A DNA stretch of 64,000 nt, from assembly GCF_030345695.1 (NCBI RefSeq), contig NZ_JAUASV010000002.1, positions 186,001-250,000 of the forward strand, written 5' to 3'. Positions 57,381 to 64,000 of the stretch are shown piece by piece. Below the pieces are notes generated by a model. That model saw only the letters and a program-made list of their open reading frames with translations. It searched no databases and was not told the origin of the DNA. Position 1 is the first letter of the stretch, and each line of letters begins with the position of its first letter. Both the position numbers and the translations under genes were made by a program. Source of the DNA: Galbitalea sp. SE-J8. Lineage in GTDB: Bacteria > Actinomycetota > Actinomycetes > Actinomycetales > Microbacteriaceae.

Positions 57381-57788
57381 TCAGTCCTCCATCCCGGCGA
57401 ACACCCGCCAGGCACGCATGACGCCGCCCGAGCCCGGGAAAACGTCCGTGAAGTCGTCCTGCGGCTCCGCGCCGAGCAGGTCGAACACCCACCGGCAAAA
57501 CGCGGCCGGCTTCGCGCCCACCACCCGGCGCGGGTCGGTTGTCCGGGCCCTTGCCACGTACACGAGCGAGTCGACCCGTCGCGTCACACCGGCACGAGAC
57601 GACGCGTCTCGCTGCGCGGCCGCACGACGCGACGCGTCCCCACCTGGTCGACGCGACGCGTCGAGCAGGTCCTCCGAGACGGATGCGTCGCGCCTGACGT
57701 CGAACGCGACGCGTCCACCCGAGTAGATCACCGGCTCCCACGCGTTGAGCGGCCCGAGGCTGCGAGTCGGACGCTGGCCGCGATGCAT
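57381..57788 (-). CDS. DNA methylase-like C-terminal protein, possibly frame-disrupted
   Basis: A 135-aa frame from ATG 57788. GPLNAWEPVIYSGGR and GAKPAAFCRWVFDLLG, DDFTDVFPGSGGVMRAW match the end of phage methylase-like proteins (P-x-x-F-x-x-W-x-x-D-L-L, then F-P-G-S-G). Between them is an Asp-Ala-Ser/Arg-rich insert encoded by repeated GACGCGTC. The natural start by GTGA coupling is GTG 57864, but that codon is in another frame (product begins MSIVAAAFSVWRECRDDYEL). A deletion or frameshift near 57790 is therefore likely. Confidence 0.55.
   Translation of the reverse strand: MHRGQRPTRSLGPLNAWEPVIYSGGRVAFDVRRDASVSEDLLDASRRPGGDASRRAAAQRDASSRAGVTRRVDSLVYVARARTTDPRRVVGAKPAAFCRWVFDLLGAEPQDDFTDVFPGSGGVMRAWRVFAGMED
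57601..57715. repeat. Iteron-like cluster of GACGCGTC palindromes
   Basis: Exact GACGCGTC at 57601-57608, 57631-57638, 57655-57662 and 57708-57715, with a one-mismatch copy (GATGCGTC) at 57682-57689. Spacing is 24-30 bp, near helical periodicity. The cluster lies just downstream of the replication-type gene and could be its binding region, which is inference. Confidence 0.55.
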
Positions 57789-57860
57789 ACGCCGCTTGGA
57801 GGTGGAGTTCGTAGTCGTCCCGGCACTCACGCCACACGGAGAACGCGGCAGCAACGATGC

Positions 57861-58538
57861 TCACGAGACCTCCCCGTCGTCGAGCACAGCAGCGAGAGCG
57901 ATCCCGTCCGCCAGGTCATCCATCCATGCCCGGTGCCGTTGCTCCCACTGCTTCGCAGCGAGGCGGGCGTTGCCGCAGGCGCGGCAGGGCTTCACGGTGC
58001 CGTTCGGGTGCGCTGGGCAGAACGGCGAGGGCGGCTCGGTGGTCAGGAAGTCGCGAGGGTCTCGCGGGGTGCCCTCACCCTCCTCGCGCTCTTCCCCCTC
58101 GCCCTCCGCCTCCCGCGCGCTGTCGCGCGCCTCGTCGACGCTCCGCGCGACTCCCTTCCCCTCTCTTGCGAGGGTCTCGCGATCGTCACTCGCGAGAGTC
58201 TCCGGAGGCGGCGGGACGTTCGATTTCGACGGCTTGTCGACGCGCTGGTGCTTCGACCAGTTCACGATCGTCAGGTACTCCCGGGTGCCGACCTTGTAGA
58301 AGCGGATCATGTCGCGCTCGGCGAGGGTCAGCAGATGGCCAGCCACGACGTCGCTCGTGATCTCCTCGTCCTCTGGCCAGATCGACGCGCGGACGAGCGA
58401 CGGCTTCGCCGACTCGTTCCCGTAGTCGTCGACGTACAGCCACAGCCCTATGAAAGTCATCCGGGCCGCAATGTCGTCGATCGACGTCACGTCATCGCTG
58501 GTGAAGAACTCGGGCTTGATCGACCGGATTCTCTTCAT
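57861..58538 (-). CDS. Phage replication-type helix-turn-helix protein (DnaD-like)
   Basis: A 225-aa protein beginning MKRIRSIKPEFFTSDDVTSI, the standard opening of phage replication initiator or loader proteins. A winged-helix region follows (MTFIGLWLYVDDYGNESAKP, REYLTIVNWSKHQRVDKPSK). Then comes an acidic Glu-rich linker (about 130-165) and a C-terminal zinc-like segment (FCPAHPNGTVKPCRACGNAR). ATG 58538 is chosen because the family begins there. Confidence 0.75.
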   Translation of the reverse strand: MKRIRSIKPEFFTSDDVTSIDDIAARMTFIGLWLYVDDYGNESAKPSLVRASIWPEDEEITSDVVAGHLLTLAERDMIRFYKVGTREYLTIVNWSKHQRVDKPSKSNVPPPPETLASDDRETLAREGKGVARSVDEARDSAREAEGEGEEREEGEGTPRDPRDFLTTEPPSPFCPAHPNGTVKPCRACGNARLAAKQWEQRHRAWMDDLADGIALAAVLDDGEVS

Positions 58539-58869
58539 CGGCACCGCGTAAGACCCCCAGACTGGCGAGCTCGACGGCTCCGATGACGTGCCGGTTCGGC
58601 ACCTTGAAGCACTCGGTGAACCCGAGCCCGCAACTGCCGAGGACCGGCACCGCGGCATCCGCGGAGTCGAACGCTCGGTCGAACGCGAACGCCAGATGGC
58701 GCAGAGCCTCACGCTCCTGACGCGTCGTCGCCGGCTCGATGAGCTGCAACAGCACCCCGCCCGTGGCGGCGTGCTTCCGAATGCGGTCAGGCGTCGTCGT
58801 GACCCCGACCTTGAAGACCTCGAACCGATACCAATGGACGAGATAGAGCGACAGGTGGCGCTTGCTCAC
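58492..58869 (-). CDS. GIY-YIG / T5orf172-like protein
   Basis: A 125-aa protein with SLYLVHWYRFEVFKVGVTTT, PDRIRKHAATGGVLLQLIEP and REREALRHLAFAF-type helices. The V-x-K-V-G-V-T core resembles the T5orf172/GIY-YIG nuclease fold. Catalytic residues are not certain. GTG 58869 overlaps the methyltransferase stop; its 3' end overlaps the replication gene by 47 bp. Confidence 0.6.
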   Translation of the reverse strand: MSKRHLSLYLVHWYRFEVFKVGVTTTPDRIRKHAATGGVLLQLIEPATTRQEREALRHLAFAFDRAFDSADAAVPVLGSCGLGFTECFKVPNRHVIGAVELASLGVLRGADEENPVDQARVLHQR

Positions 58870-60230
58870 GCCGCCTCGGCCCCGAGCGCAGCACGAATGT
58901 GTGCGGGGACGTGGGGGAGCAGCTCAGAGACCGCGAGCGCGCCCTGCTGCGGGACGACGCCGTTGCCGCACGCCTTGATCGCGGCGTTGCGAGCCTCGGA
59001 CGGCTTCATGCCCGACCAGATCGCCGGGTCCGTGACCCATCCCTCGGGCCAGCCCATCATCCATTCGGTGAAGACGGGCGAGAGCGTCTCGTTCGGCTTC
59101 AGCGAGCCCCGCATTCCGACCGGGCGTCGGTCGAGACCGGCGAGGCGACGCCGCACCATCTCGCGCCACTTCGGCGACGGAGCCACCGGGCTAGGGGCGT
59201 CGCGTCCTAGGACTCGTCCCCAACGTCGAACAGCGGGACCGAACTCACCCCACTCGATCGAGCGACGACCGCTTCGAGCGCCCCGCCCAACGTCGGGTTG
59301 CCCTGACCGTTCCGAGTCGGCGGCGTCGGGCGCAGGTGCTCGATCTCGTCCGCGAGGGTCGGGCCATGCCCGCCCTCCTTGCGCTTCTCCGGATGCTGCG
59401 AGCCGCCATTCGCCGCGAGCTGCGCGGTCGGCGTCTTCAGCAGCCGAACCGCTATCGCCAGCGGCGTGCCGAAGCCGTTCCCGTTCACCCCGGTGGCCTT
59501 CACCCGTTCCCGGCGTGCCTTCCAGTTCTCCACGTCTTCCCCGTCGTTCGGGTTGGAGGCCGATGGGGTCGGGAGCAGTTGTGCGATCTCGCGGAACTGA
59601 GGCGAGAACTCCGAGCGCGCGATGTCCTTCTGGCCGCCGCGAGCGTCGCTCCCGATCGGCGTCGGCAGCAGCGGGCCAGGCGATGACGAAGACGCGGAAT
59701 CGCTCGTGCGGCGCCCCGGCGTCGGAAGCGGGGAGGCCATGCCATGCCGCGTCGTACCCGATGTCGGCCAGGTCTGCGAGTACACGTCCGAGTGCTCGGA
59801 GAACAGGTCGATGGACGTCGGAGACTCCCAGACATCCCGGGCAGGATTCCAGATCGCTTTCGGCGCATCCACTGAGCAGCCCCCTCACGTTCTCGATGAC
59901 GACGAGCTTCGGCGCGAGCACGCGGATCGCTCGGAGGTAGTCGGCCCAGAGGCCGGATCGGGTGCCGGGCCGCATCCCGGCCCGGCGGCCCGCGAGCGAG
60001 AGATCCTGACAAGGGAACCCGCCCGTGTGGACGTCGATCGGTGGGACGGACGCCCAGTCCACCTTCGTGACGTCGCCGTAGTTCGGCACCCCCGGGTAGT
60101 TGTACGCGAGCACCCGGGACGGGTTCTCGTCGAACTCGACATGCCACAGCACCTCGCCCGGGATGACCTGGCGCACGCCCTCATCGAGCTGGCCAGTGCC
60201 GGAGAAGAGCGAGCCGATGCGGGCGCTCAC
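58866..60230 (-). CDS. DNA (cytosine-5) methyltransferase
   Basis: A 454-aa enzyme. Motif I ARIGSLFSGTGQLDEGV, motif IV with catalytic Cys in HTGGFPCQDLSLAGRRAG (about residue 75), motif VI PKLVVIENVRGLLSG, motif VIII region FRVFVIAW and C-terminal motifs FTEWMMGWPEGWVTD and CGNGVVPQQGALA. The target recognition stretch (about 190-340) is Arg/Gly-rich and overlaps a nested frame. It may protect phage DNA from host restriction. GTG 60230 has GAGG upstream. Confidence 0.88.
   Translation of the reverse strand: MSARIGSLFSGTGQLDEGVRQVIPGEVLWHVEFDENPSRVLAYNYPGVPNYGDVTKVDWASVPPIDVHTGGFPCQDLSLAGRRAGMRPGTRSGLWADYLRAIRVLAPKLVVIENVRGLLSGCAESDLESCPGCLGVSDVHRPVLRALGRVLADLADIGYDAAWHGLPASDAGAPHERFRVFVIAWPAAADADRERRSRRPEGHRALGVLASVPRDRTTAPDPIGLQPERRGRRGELEGTPGTGEGHRGERERLRHAAGDSGSAAEDADRAARGEWRLAASGEAQGGRAWPDPRGRDRAPAPDAADSERSGQPDVGRGARSGRRSIEWGEFGPAVRRWGRVLGRDAPSPVAPSPKWREMVRRRLAGLDRRPVGMRGSLKPNETLSPVFTEWMMGWPEGWVTDPAIWSGMKPSEARNAAIKACGNGVVPQQGALAVSELLPHVPAHIRAALGAEAA
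59207..59872 (-). CDS. Nested alternative-frame gene inside the cytosine methyltransferase (LPTP-repeat family)
   Basis: A 221-aa frame from ATG 59872, wholly inside the methyltransferase gene on the same strand. It begins MDAPKAIWNPARDVWESPTS and continues DLFSEHSDVYSQTWPTSGTT, then LPTP-containing units (LLPTPIGSDARGG, LLPTPSASNPNDG, RPTPPTRNGQ). I recall this LPTP pattern from actinophage proteins near methylases, though without a search. Both frames look protein-like in the same DNA: the LLPTPIGSD codons read as AADADRERR in the methyltransferase frame. Whether it is expressed is unknown. Confidence 0.5.
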   Translation of the reverse strand: MDAPKAIWNPARDVWESPTSIDLFSEHSDVYSQTWPTSGTTRHGMASPLPTPGRRTSDSASSSSPGPLLPTPIGSDARGGQKDIARSEFSPQFREIAQLLPTPSASNPNDGEDVENWKARRERVKATGVNGNGFGTPLAIAVRLLKTPTAQLAANGGSQHPEKRKEGGHGPTLADEIEHLRPTPPTRNGQGNPTLGGALEAVVARSSGVSSVPLFDVGDES

Positions 60231-60391
60231 GCGCGCACCTCGAGTTCGGCGGCGACCTTCGCCCAGATCGGCCGCTTCAAGCGAATATCCGCGTCGGCTG
60301 CCTGACGCGCCTGCCACCCATCCCGGAATGCCCGGTCCTCCTTGCGGTCCGGCAGCACCTGTGCGCCGGTCTCGTCGTGGACGGTGCTCAC
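60227..60391 (-). CDS. Small phage protein (54 aa) upstream of the cytosine methyltransferase
   Basis: GTG 60391 with GAGGAG 5 bp upstream; the stop overlaps the methyltransferase GTG (GTGA). The product contains VLPDRKEDRAFRDGWQARQA and ends RPIWAKVAAELEVRA, helical and charged. No family recognised. Double overlap supports a real gene. Confidence 0.65.
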   Translation of the reverse strand: MSTVHDETGAQVLPDRKEDRAFRDGWQARQAADADIRLKRPIWAKVAAELEVRA

Positions 60392-60486
60392 TTCGTCTCC
60401 TCAATCGGTTGCTCAGCGCCCGACCATCCGGACGAGCGCACCTCGTCGTCGCTAGGGAACAGGCGGCCCGGGGGAGTGTCGGACAT
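60388..60486 (-). CDS. Small phage protein (32 aa)
   Basis: ATG 60486 overlaps the upstream stop (TGATG) and its own stop overlaps the next GTG. GAAGGGA lies 8 bp before the start. The product begins MSDTPPGRLFPSDDEVRSSG, acidic. No family recognised. Confidence 0.55.
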   Translation of the reverse strand: MSDTPPGRLFPSDDEVRSSGWSGAEQPIEETK

Positions 60487-61763
60487 CACGCGATCCCTTC
60501 AATGTCACCGAACAGGGACGGGGTGAGCGGCTTGCGGACCCGCTGCAAGATGAGCGGTAGGTGGTCGGCCTCGTATTCGATGAGGGTGCAGTCCATGCCC
60601 TCGAGTAGCGCGGCCTCGCCGGTCGTGCCGGAGCCCGCGAACAGGTCGAGCACTCGGCCGCCGCGACGCGTGACAAGGCGCACGCACCAGCGCATGAGGT
60701 CAAGCGGCTTCACGGTCGCGTGTTCGACACCATCGACGTTCGGACGCTCGGAACCGGGCGCCTTCGCCTCGTAGTGGAACGTCGGAAAGAACCGCGACGC
60801 ACCACCCGCATCGCCGTACGTGTCATTGAGCGTCGCCTGCGGCTTGAACTCGCCGAGGATGCCCGCCGCCTTGCCCGCCTTCTGCTGACCGGCGCGCATC
60901 ATCCCGGACTTGAGCACGCCCGTCTGCTCATCGAGCGACGCAGCCTGCGAGTCGTCGAGCACGACGTTCGTGGGCCACCGACCCACGTACTCCTTCGGCT
61001 CGCCCTGGGTGCCGCGACGCGCCTCCTGCGTACCGGGCGCGCCGAGCCTGTTGCCGGATGCCGGCGCGAGCGACGTGAACGCGGCATGCCGCACCTCGTC
61101 GCCCACCCGCGCAGCCGCGATGTTCAACGCACCCGTGCCGTATGCGAGCACGGTCGCCGCGACCGTCCCCGCGAGTGGCTTGCGACCGACAACGATCGGC
61201 TCGAACGCGGGCTTGAGCGCCGTGCCCCAGCCCTCCCACTCCGCGGCGTCGGCCGTGATCGGACTTCCCTTACCGGTGCGCTCATAGTTCGATCCAGACA
61301 TCGCCCCATTGGCAGACTCGATCGCTCCGGCCCAGCCTCTCCAGTGACCCGCGTCTTTGTCGATCGCCTTGGCGACGTCAAGCGACTTCGGGAAGCCGGA
61401 GCCGAACAGCCATGCGATCGAATCGCGAATCTCGAATCCGGCGTCCTCGATCGCCGCGGCCAGCCGATGCCAGGTGCGGGACGCGCCGAACGCGAGGAGG
61501 TGGCCGCCCGGCTTGAGCACACGGAGCACCTCCCGCCAGAGGTCAACGTCGTAGGCGATGCCGGTCGAGTCCCATCCCTTGCCCATGAAGCCGAGCTCAT
61601 AGGGCGGGTCGCACACCACGGAGTCGAACGACGCATCCGGGAACGCGCGCTCGGTGCCGTAACCGAGGGTGAAGTCGTAGCCGTTCTCGTCGGCGGCGAG
61701 CACGATGCGCGAGTCGCCGTGGAAGAGCTGCAAACCGCCGTCCTCGTAGTACGGGGCGATCAC
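60486..61763 (-). CDS. Site-specific DNA methyltransferase (adenine-N6/cytosine-N4 type)
   Basis: A 425-aa amino-methyltransferase. The catalytic motif DPPYELGFMGKGWDS lies near residue 50-64 and SAM-binding motif I LDLFAGSGTTGEAALLEG near residue 380-397, i.e. beta-type motif order. The middle carries the target-recognition region, and HATVKPLDLMRWCVRLV precedes motif I as usual. GTG 61763 overlaps the upstream stop by 4 bp. With the C5 enzyme it suggests double DNA modification by the prophage. Confidence 0.88.
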   Translation of the reverse strand: MIAPYYEDGGLQLFHGDSRIVLAADENGYDFTLGYGTERAFPDASFDSVVCDPPYELGFMGKGWDSTGIAYDVDLWREVLRVLKPGGHLLAFGASRTWHRLAAAIEDAGFEIRDSIAWLFGSGFPKSLDVAKAIDKDAGHWRGWAGAIESANGAMSGSNYERTGKGSPITADAAEWEGWGTALKPAFEPIVVGRKPLAGTVAATVLAYGTGALNIAAARVGDEVRHAAFTSLAPASGNRLGAPGTQEARRGTQGEPKEYVGRWPTNVVLDDSQAASLDEQTGVLKSGMMRAGQQKAGKAAGILGEFKPQATLNDTYGDAGGASRFFPTFHYEAKAPGSERPNVDGVEHATVKPLDLMRWCVRLVTRRGGRVLDLFAGSGTTGEAALLEGMDCTLIEYEADHLPLILQRVRKPLTPSLFGDIEGIA

Positions 61764-62254
61764 GCTGCTGCCCTCGCGGTCACGCAGCACGCCGCACAGA
61801 GCCGGGCGTCGAGGTGGCGATCGACGTCGTAGACGCCGTGGCCGAATCTGATGTCGGACCGGATGATCGTGACCGCGACCGTCTGTCCGGGCTGCTGCTC
61901 GTCGATGCGACCGCATCCGTCGCACTGGATGCGGAGCGGGTCGACCGAGACGATGCCGTGCACGTAGCTCGGCAAGTCGGCGAGCAGGTCGGGGCGACCC
62001 GCCGCATCCCAGGCGCGCTCGTCAGCTGCCGCGTCCTCGCGGCGGGTGCGCAGCGGCGCGAGCGGCGCGGTGTTCGCCACGTAGCCGAGCGGCCCGTTCT
62101 CCTCGAACCGACCGACTGCGTGCGAGATCGAGCCGTCGCGCAGGCCATCGGTTCGCAGCGGCCGCCGCTTCGCCGGCGTGCTCTCGTCGCTCGGCGAGGG
62201 CGGGGATGGGTCCGCGGCGAGCGCGTCCAGATCGAAGGCCATCTGCGCGCTCAT
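61760..62254 (-). CDS. Hypothetical phage protein with cysteine pairs
   Basis: A 164-aa protein beginning MSAQMAFDLDALAADPSPPS. It has a C-terminal pair of C-x2-C motifs (CDGCGRIDEQ and LCAACC) flanking a small beta region, likely a zinc site. Overlaps both neighbours by 4 bp. No family recognised. Confidence 0.6.
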   Translation of the reverse strand: MSAQMAFDLDALAADPSPPSPSDESTPAKRRPLRTDGLRDGSISHAVGRFEENGPLGYVANTAPLAPLRTRREDAAADERAWDAAGRPDLLADLPSYVHGIVSVDPLRIQCDGCGRIDEQQPGQTVAVTIIRSDIRFGHGVYDVDRHLDARLCAACCVTARAAA

Positions 62255-62370
62255 GCCGACACCTCATCGGTATGGCAGGTGCAGCCCACACGCATCGCCA
62301 AAGGCGCCGGATACCGACCCGCCTGGTCGACACCCGCGTCGTCCTGGTAGAACGTCAGCGGGCCGCTCAT
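62251..62370 (-). CDS. Small phage protein (39 aa)
   Basis: ATG 62370 overlaps the upstream stop (ATGA) and ends at 62251, overlapping the next ATG. The product begins MSGPLTFYQDDAGVDQAGRY and ends VGCTCHTDEVSA with a C-x-C. The overlaps on both sides support it; function unknown. Confidence 0.55.
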   Translation of the reverse strand: MSGPLTFYQDDAGVDQAGRYPAPLAMRVGCTCHTDEVSA

Positions 62371-62717
62371 CGGATCGTGTTCGGCTGGATGAGGGCCTCG
62401 GCGACGTGCACGAGGCCACTGGCGAAGTGCGTGTCGAAGGTGAGCAGCGCCGGGCCCGGCTTGTTCGGGGTCGTAAACACGCCGGCGTCGGCGAGCTCGT
62501 CCTGGCGGTTTTCGGCGATGGATCGGCGGGGGAACTTCTCGGTGACGGTCCCGCCCGACGCATCCACCCAGGTGGGGGTGAACTTGAACGCGGCTGCGCG
62601 GGCGCGTGCGTGGCAACCGCACGAGGCGCTCCCGCACTCAGGCCGCGAGGCCGTATTGCTCGAGCAGCTCGAATGCTGCGGTCTCGGTGATGAAGCGGCG
62701 GCCGGCGAGGTTGTCAA
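62367..62717 (-). CDS. Hypothetical phage protein with uncertain start
   Basis: The C-terminal part (AAAFKFTPTWVDASGGTVTE, NRQDELADAGVFTTPNKPGP, HFASGLVHVAEALIQ) looks like a genuine folded protein. The only in-frame start before it is TTG 62717, 80 bp inside the HNH gene. The GTG placed to couple with the HNH stop is in another frame. The N-terminal CGSASCGCHARAR segment is cysteine-rich. A sequence error or real frameshift near 62640 is possible. Confidence 0.5.
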   Translation of the reverse strand: MTTSPAAASSPRPQHSSCSSNTASRPECGSASCGCHARARAAAFKFTPTWVDASGGTVTEKFPRRSIAENRQDELADAGVFTTPNKPGPALLTFDTHFASGLVHVAEALIQPNTIR

Positions 62718-63045
62718 ACAGCGCCCACGCGGGGACGCCGTGCACCTTCAGGCCGATCGGGATGGCGGCCGGGTCGAGCTGCTGGGTGAGGTTGAAGCCG
62801 CGCTCGCGGGCCTCGTCGCGGTGGGCTTCGATGTAGCCGTGGCATCCGGTCGTGCCGGTGCCGTGAAGCAGCACGAGGTTCGCGTGCAGGTCCGTCGACA
62901 TCCGCTTCGAACCGCCCATGCCCCGGGCGCGGCGGTGCTGCAACGAGTACTGGCCCGACGCCGTGTCGACGTAGAGACCGCACCAGCCGCAGAAGGACTC
63001 GTCACGGGCGATGACCTCGCGGCGCGTCTTGGCCGTGACGGCCAC
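62638..63045 (-). CDS. HNH endonuclease, early region
   Basis: A 135-aa protein with REVIARDESFCGWCGLYVDT (C-x2-C), SLQHRRARGMGGSKR (first His), ANLVLLHGTGTTGCHGYIEA (N and H with a third Cys). This is the standard HNH core of phage proteins. It may act as homing or recombination nuclease. GTG 63045 overlaps the ATPase stop by one base (TAGTG). Confidence 0.85.
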   Translation of the reverse strand: MAVTAKTRREVIARDESFCGWCGLYVDTASGQYSLQHRRARGMGGSKRMSTDLHANLVLLHGTGTTGCHGYIEAHRDEARERGFNLTQQLDPAAIPIGLKVHGVPAWALFDNLAGRRFITETAAFELLEQYGLAA

Positions 63046-63992
63046 TAGCCGAGTGCGTCGGCGAGCTCCGCGATGCCGTCGCGGATGCCGCGCATCGCGG
63101 CGACGGTCTCAGCGGGGCGGCGCACGGACTCCGCTTCGGCGATGAGCCGGTCAGCCGACGCGACGTCGGTGCACGCCTTCACTTCGGCGATCCAATTCCG
63201 CGCCTGCGTGGGTGAGAGCTGCGGCGACTGCACGGCCCGGTCGTAGGTGCGGGCATCCGCGCCTTCGTGGAGACCGAGGCGACGCCAGAGCGCGTCGACG
63301 GTGAAGTCGGGCCACTCTTCGGCAGCGTCCATCGGCTTCCTTGCGGAGACGATCTTGCGGAGGATCGCCCGGCCGCGTTCGGGCATGTCGATGATCGCGC
63401 CGGCCTCGAAGCCGAGCGACTTCTGTGCGAGCACGCGGGACTTCTGCACGATGATCGTGCCGGAGTCGTCGACGATGGACGCGTCCTCGGCGCGGGCGGT
63501 GACGATGACCGGCCCCTGGTGCGCTTGGAGGGTGTCGACGATTCGCTGCCACCGCTCGCGGGCCTCGACGTGCAGCTCGGGGGTGACCTCGGCGGGCAGG
63601 ACTGGGACACGGCCGCGGGCATCGGCGCGGGCGGTCGCCTGCGCGTCTGCCTTCGCCTGCGTGGCGACGTTGATCGACTCCCACAGCTTCGTCGCCGAGT
63701 CGAGGGCCAGCAGCCGCGGCTTCTCGCCCTGCCCGAGCGCGACGGCCTCCGTGAGGGTCTCGAGCAGTCCCTCATAGGTGCCGTCGTGCTCGGCGATGGC
63801 GAAGTTCGCCCCGGGCACCTCGGCGTACTCGTCGGGCCGCTTCTCGCCGAAGTTGACCCAGATGCAACCGTCGACGAGTTCCGACCCGGATGCGACCGCG
63901 ATGGCGTACGACTTGCCCGCGCCGGGGCCCCCGTCCAGCAGCACCACCGGCCACGACGGGCGACCGGTCGGTTTCGTCAGATTGAGGGCCAT
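63045..63992 (-). CDS. RecA-like AAA ATPase (Sak4-type phage recombination protein)
   Basis: A 315-aa ATPase. Walker A LDGGPGAGKSYAIAVASG (about residues 19-36), Walker B RLLALDSATKLW (about 93-104), and a later VIVTARAEDASIVDDSG strand resemble Sak4/gp-type single-strand annealing or RecA-like phage proteins. The C-terminal helical part (IAEVKACTDVASADRLIAEA) resembles an accessory domain. Its role in recombination is inferred from family and position. GAAACCGC precedes the ATG at the window edge. Confidence 0.7.
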   Translation of the reverse strand: MALNLTKPTGRPSWPVVLLDGGPGAGKSYAIAVASGSELVDGCIWVNFGEKRPDEYAEVPGANFAIAEHDGTYEGLLETLTEAVALGQGEKPRLLALDSATKLWESINVATQAKADAQATARADARGRVPVLPAEVTPELHVEARERWQRIVDTLQAHQGPVIVTARAEDASIVDDSGTIIVQKSRVLAQKSLGFEAGAIIDMPERGRAILRKIVSARKPMDAAEEWPDFTVDALWRRLGLHEGADARTYDRAVQSPQLSPTQARNWIAEVKACTDVASADRLIAEAESVRRPAETVAAMRGIRDGIAELADALG

Positions 63993-64000
63993 GCGGTTTC

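Overview
The window is GC-rich actinobacterial chromosome, most like a member of the Microbacteriaceae. This rests on many GTG starts, gene pairs overlapping at GTGA or ATGA, and the style of the housekeeping proteins; no database search was possible. Two parts are clear: host chromosome at 1-32 kb and a siphovirus-like prophage from about 33.1 kb to beyond the right edge.

Host part. After the tail of a class V aminotransferase comes an NAD de novo operon (NrtR-like regulator, nadA, nadB, nadC, cysteine desulfurase). Then follow glycyl-tRNA synthetase, an AbiEi/DUF559-type protein, a DsbA-family oxidoreductase with a tiny overlapping gene, and a YbaK-type deacylase divergent from the run dus-dgt-dnaG. 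A five-gene peptide/nickel-type ABC importer (15.8-22.2 kb) ends in an ATPase subunit lacking key catalytic residues. Next are a beta-propeller lactonase-like gene, tRNA-Asn, a NarL-type two-component pair, a SHOCT membrane protein, a second NarL-type kinase, peptide deformylase, a DMT transporter, a glycosyltransferase, a Tat-type esterase, tRNA-Met, an integrase remnant and tRNA-Lys.

The most striking signal in the host part is an undescribed-looking palindromic element at nine places between 3.3 and 26.4 kb. Two conserved 20-bp inverted arms flank a variable GC-rich loop. Six full copies are exactly 86 bp, others 87, 89 and 98 bp, and some arms vary in a pairing-preserving way. One copy lies in frame inside nadB and one runs into the 3' end of the AbiEi/DUF559 gene. 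None is seen in the prophage.

Prophage part, read leftward on the minus strand. Early region (64-53 kb): RecA-like ATPase, HNH nucleases, two DNA methyltransferases (one carrying a nested reading frame), a replication-type protein and many tiny overlapping genes. Packaging and head (52.6-46.4 kb): terminases, portal, HK97-type protease, capsid, connectors. Tail (46.4-34.4 kb): tail tube, chaperone with a -1 frameshift site, tape measure, minor tail proteins. Lysis (34.3-33.2 kb): M23-like endolysin, DUF2746-like protein, holin, ending at a strong hairpin. Two small genes at 53.7-54.1 kb run the opposite way from a promoter overlapped by a paired palindromic operator. The prophage integrase is not in the window.
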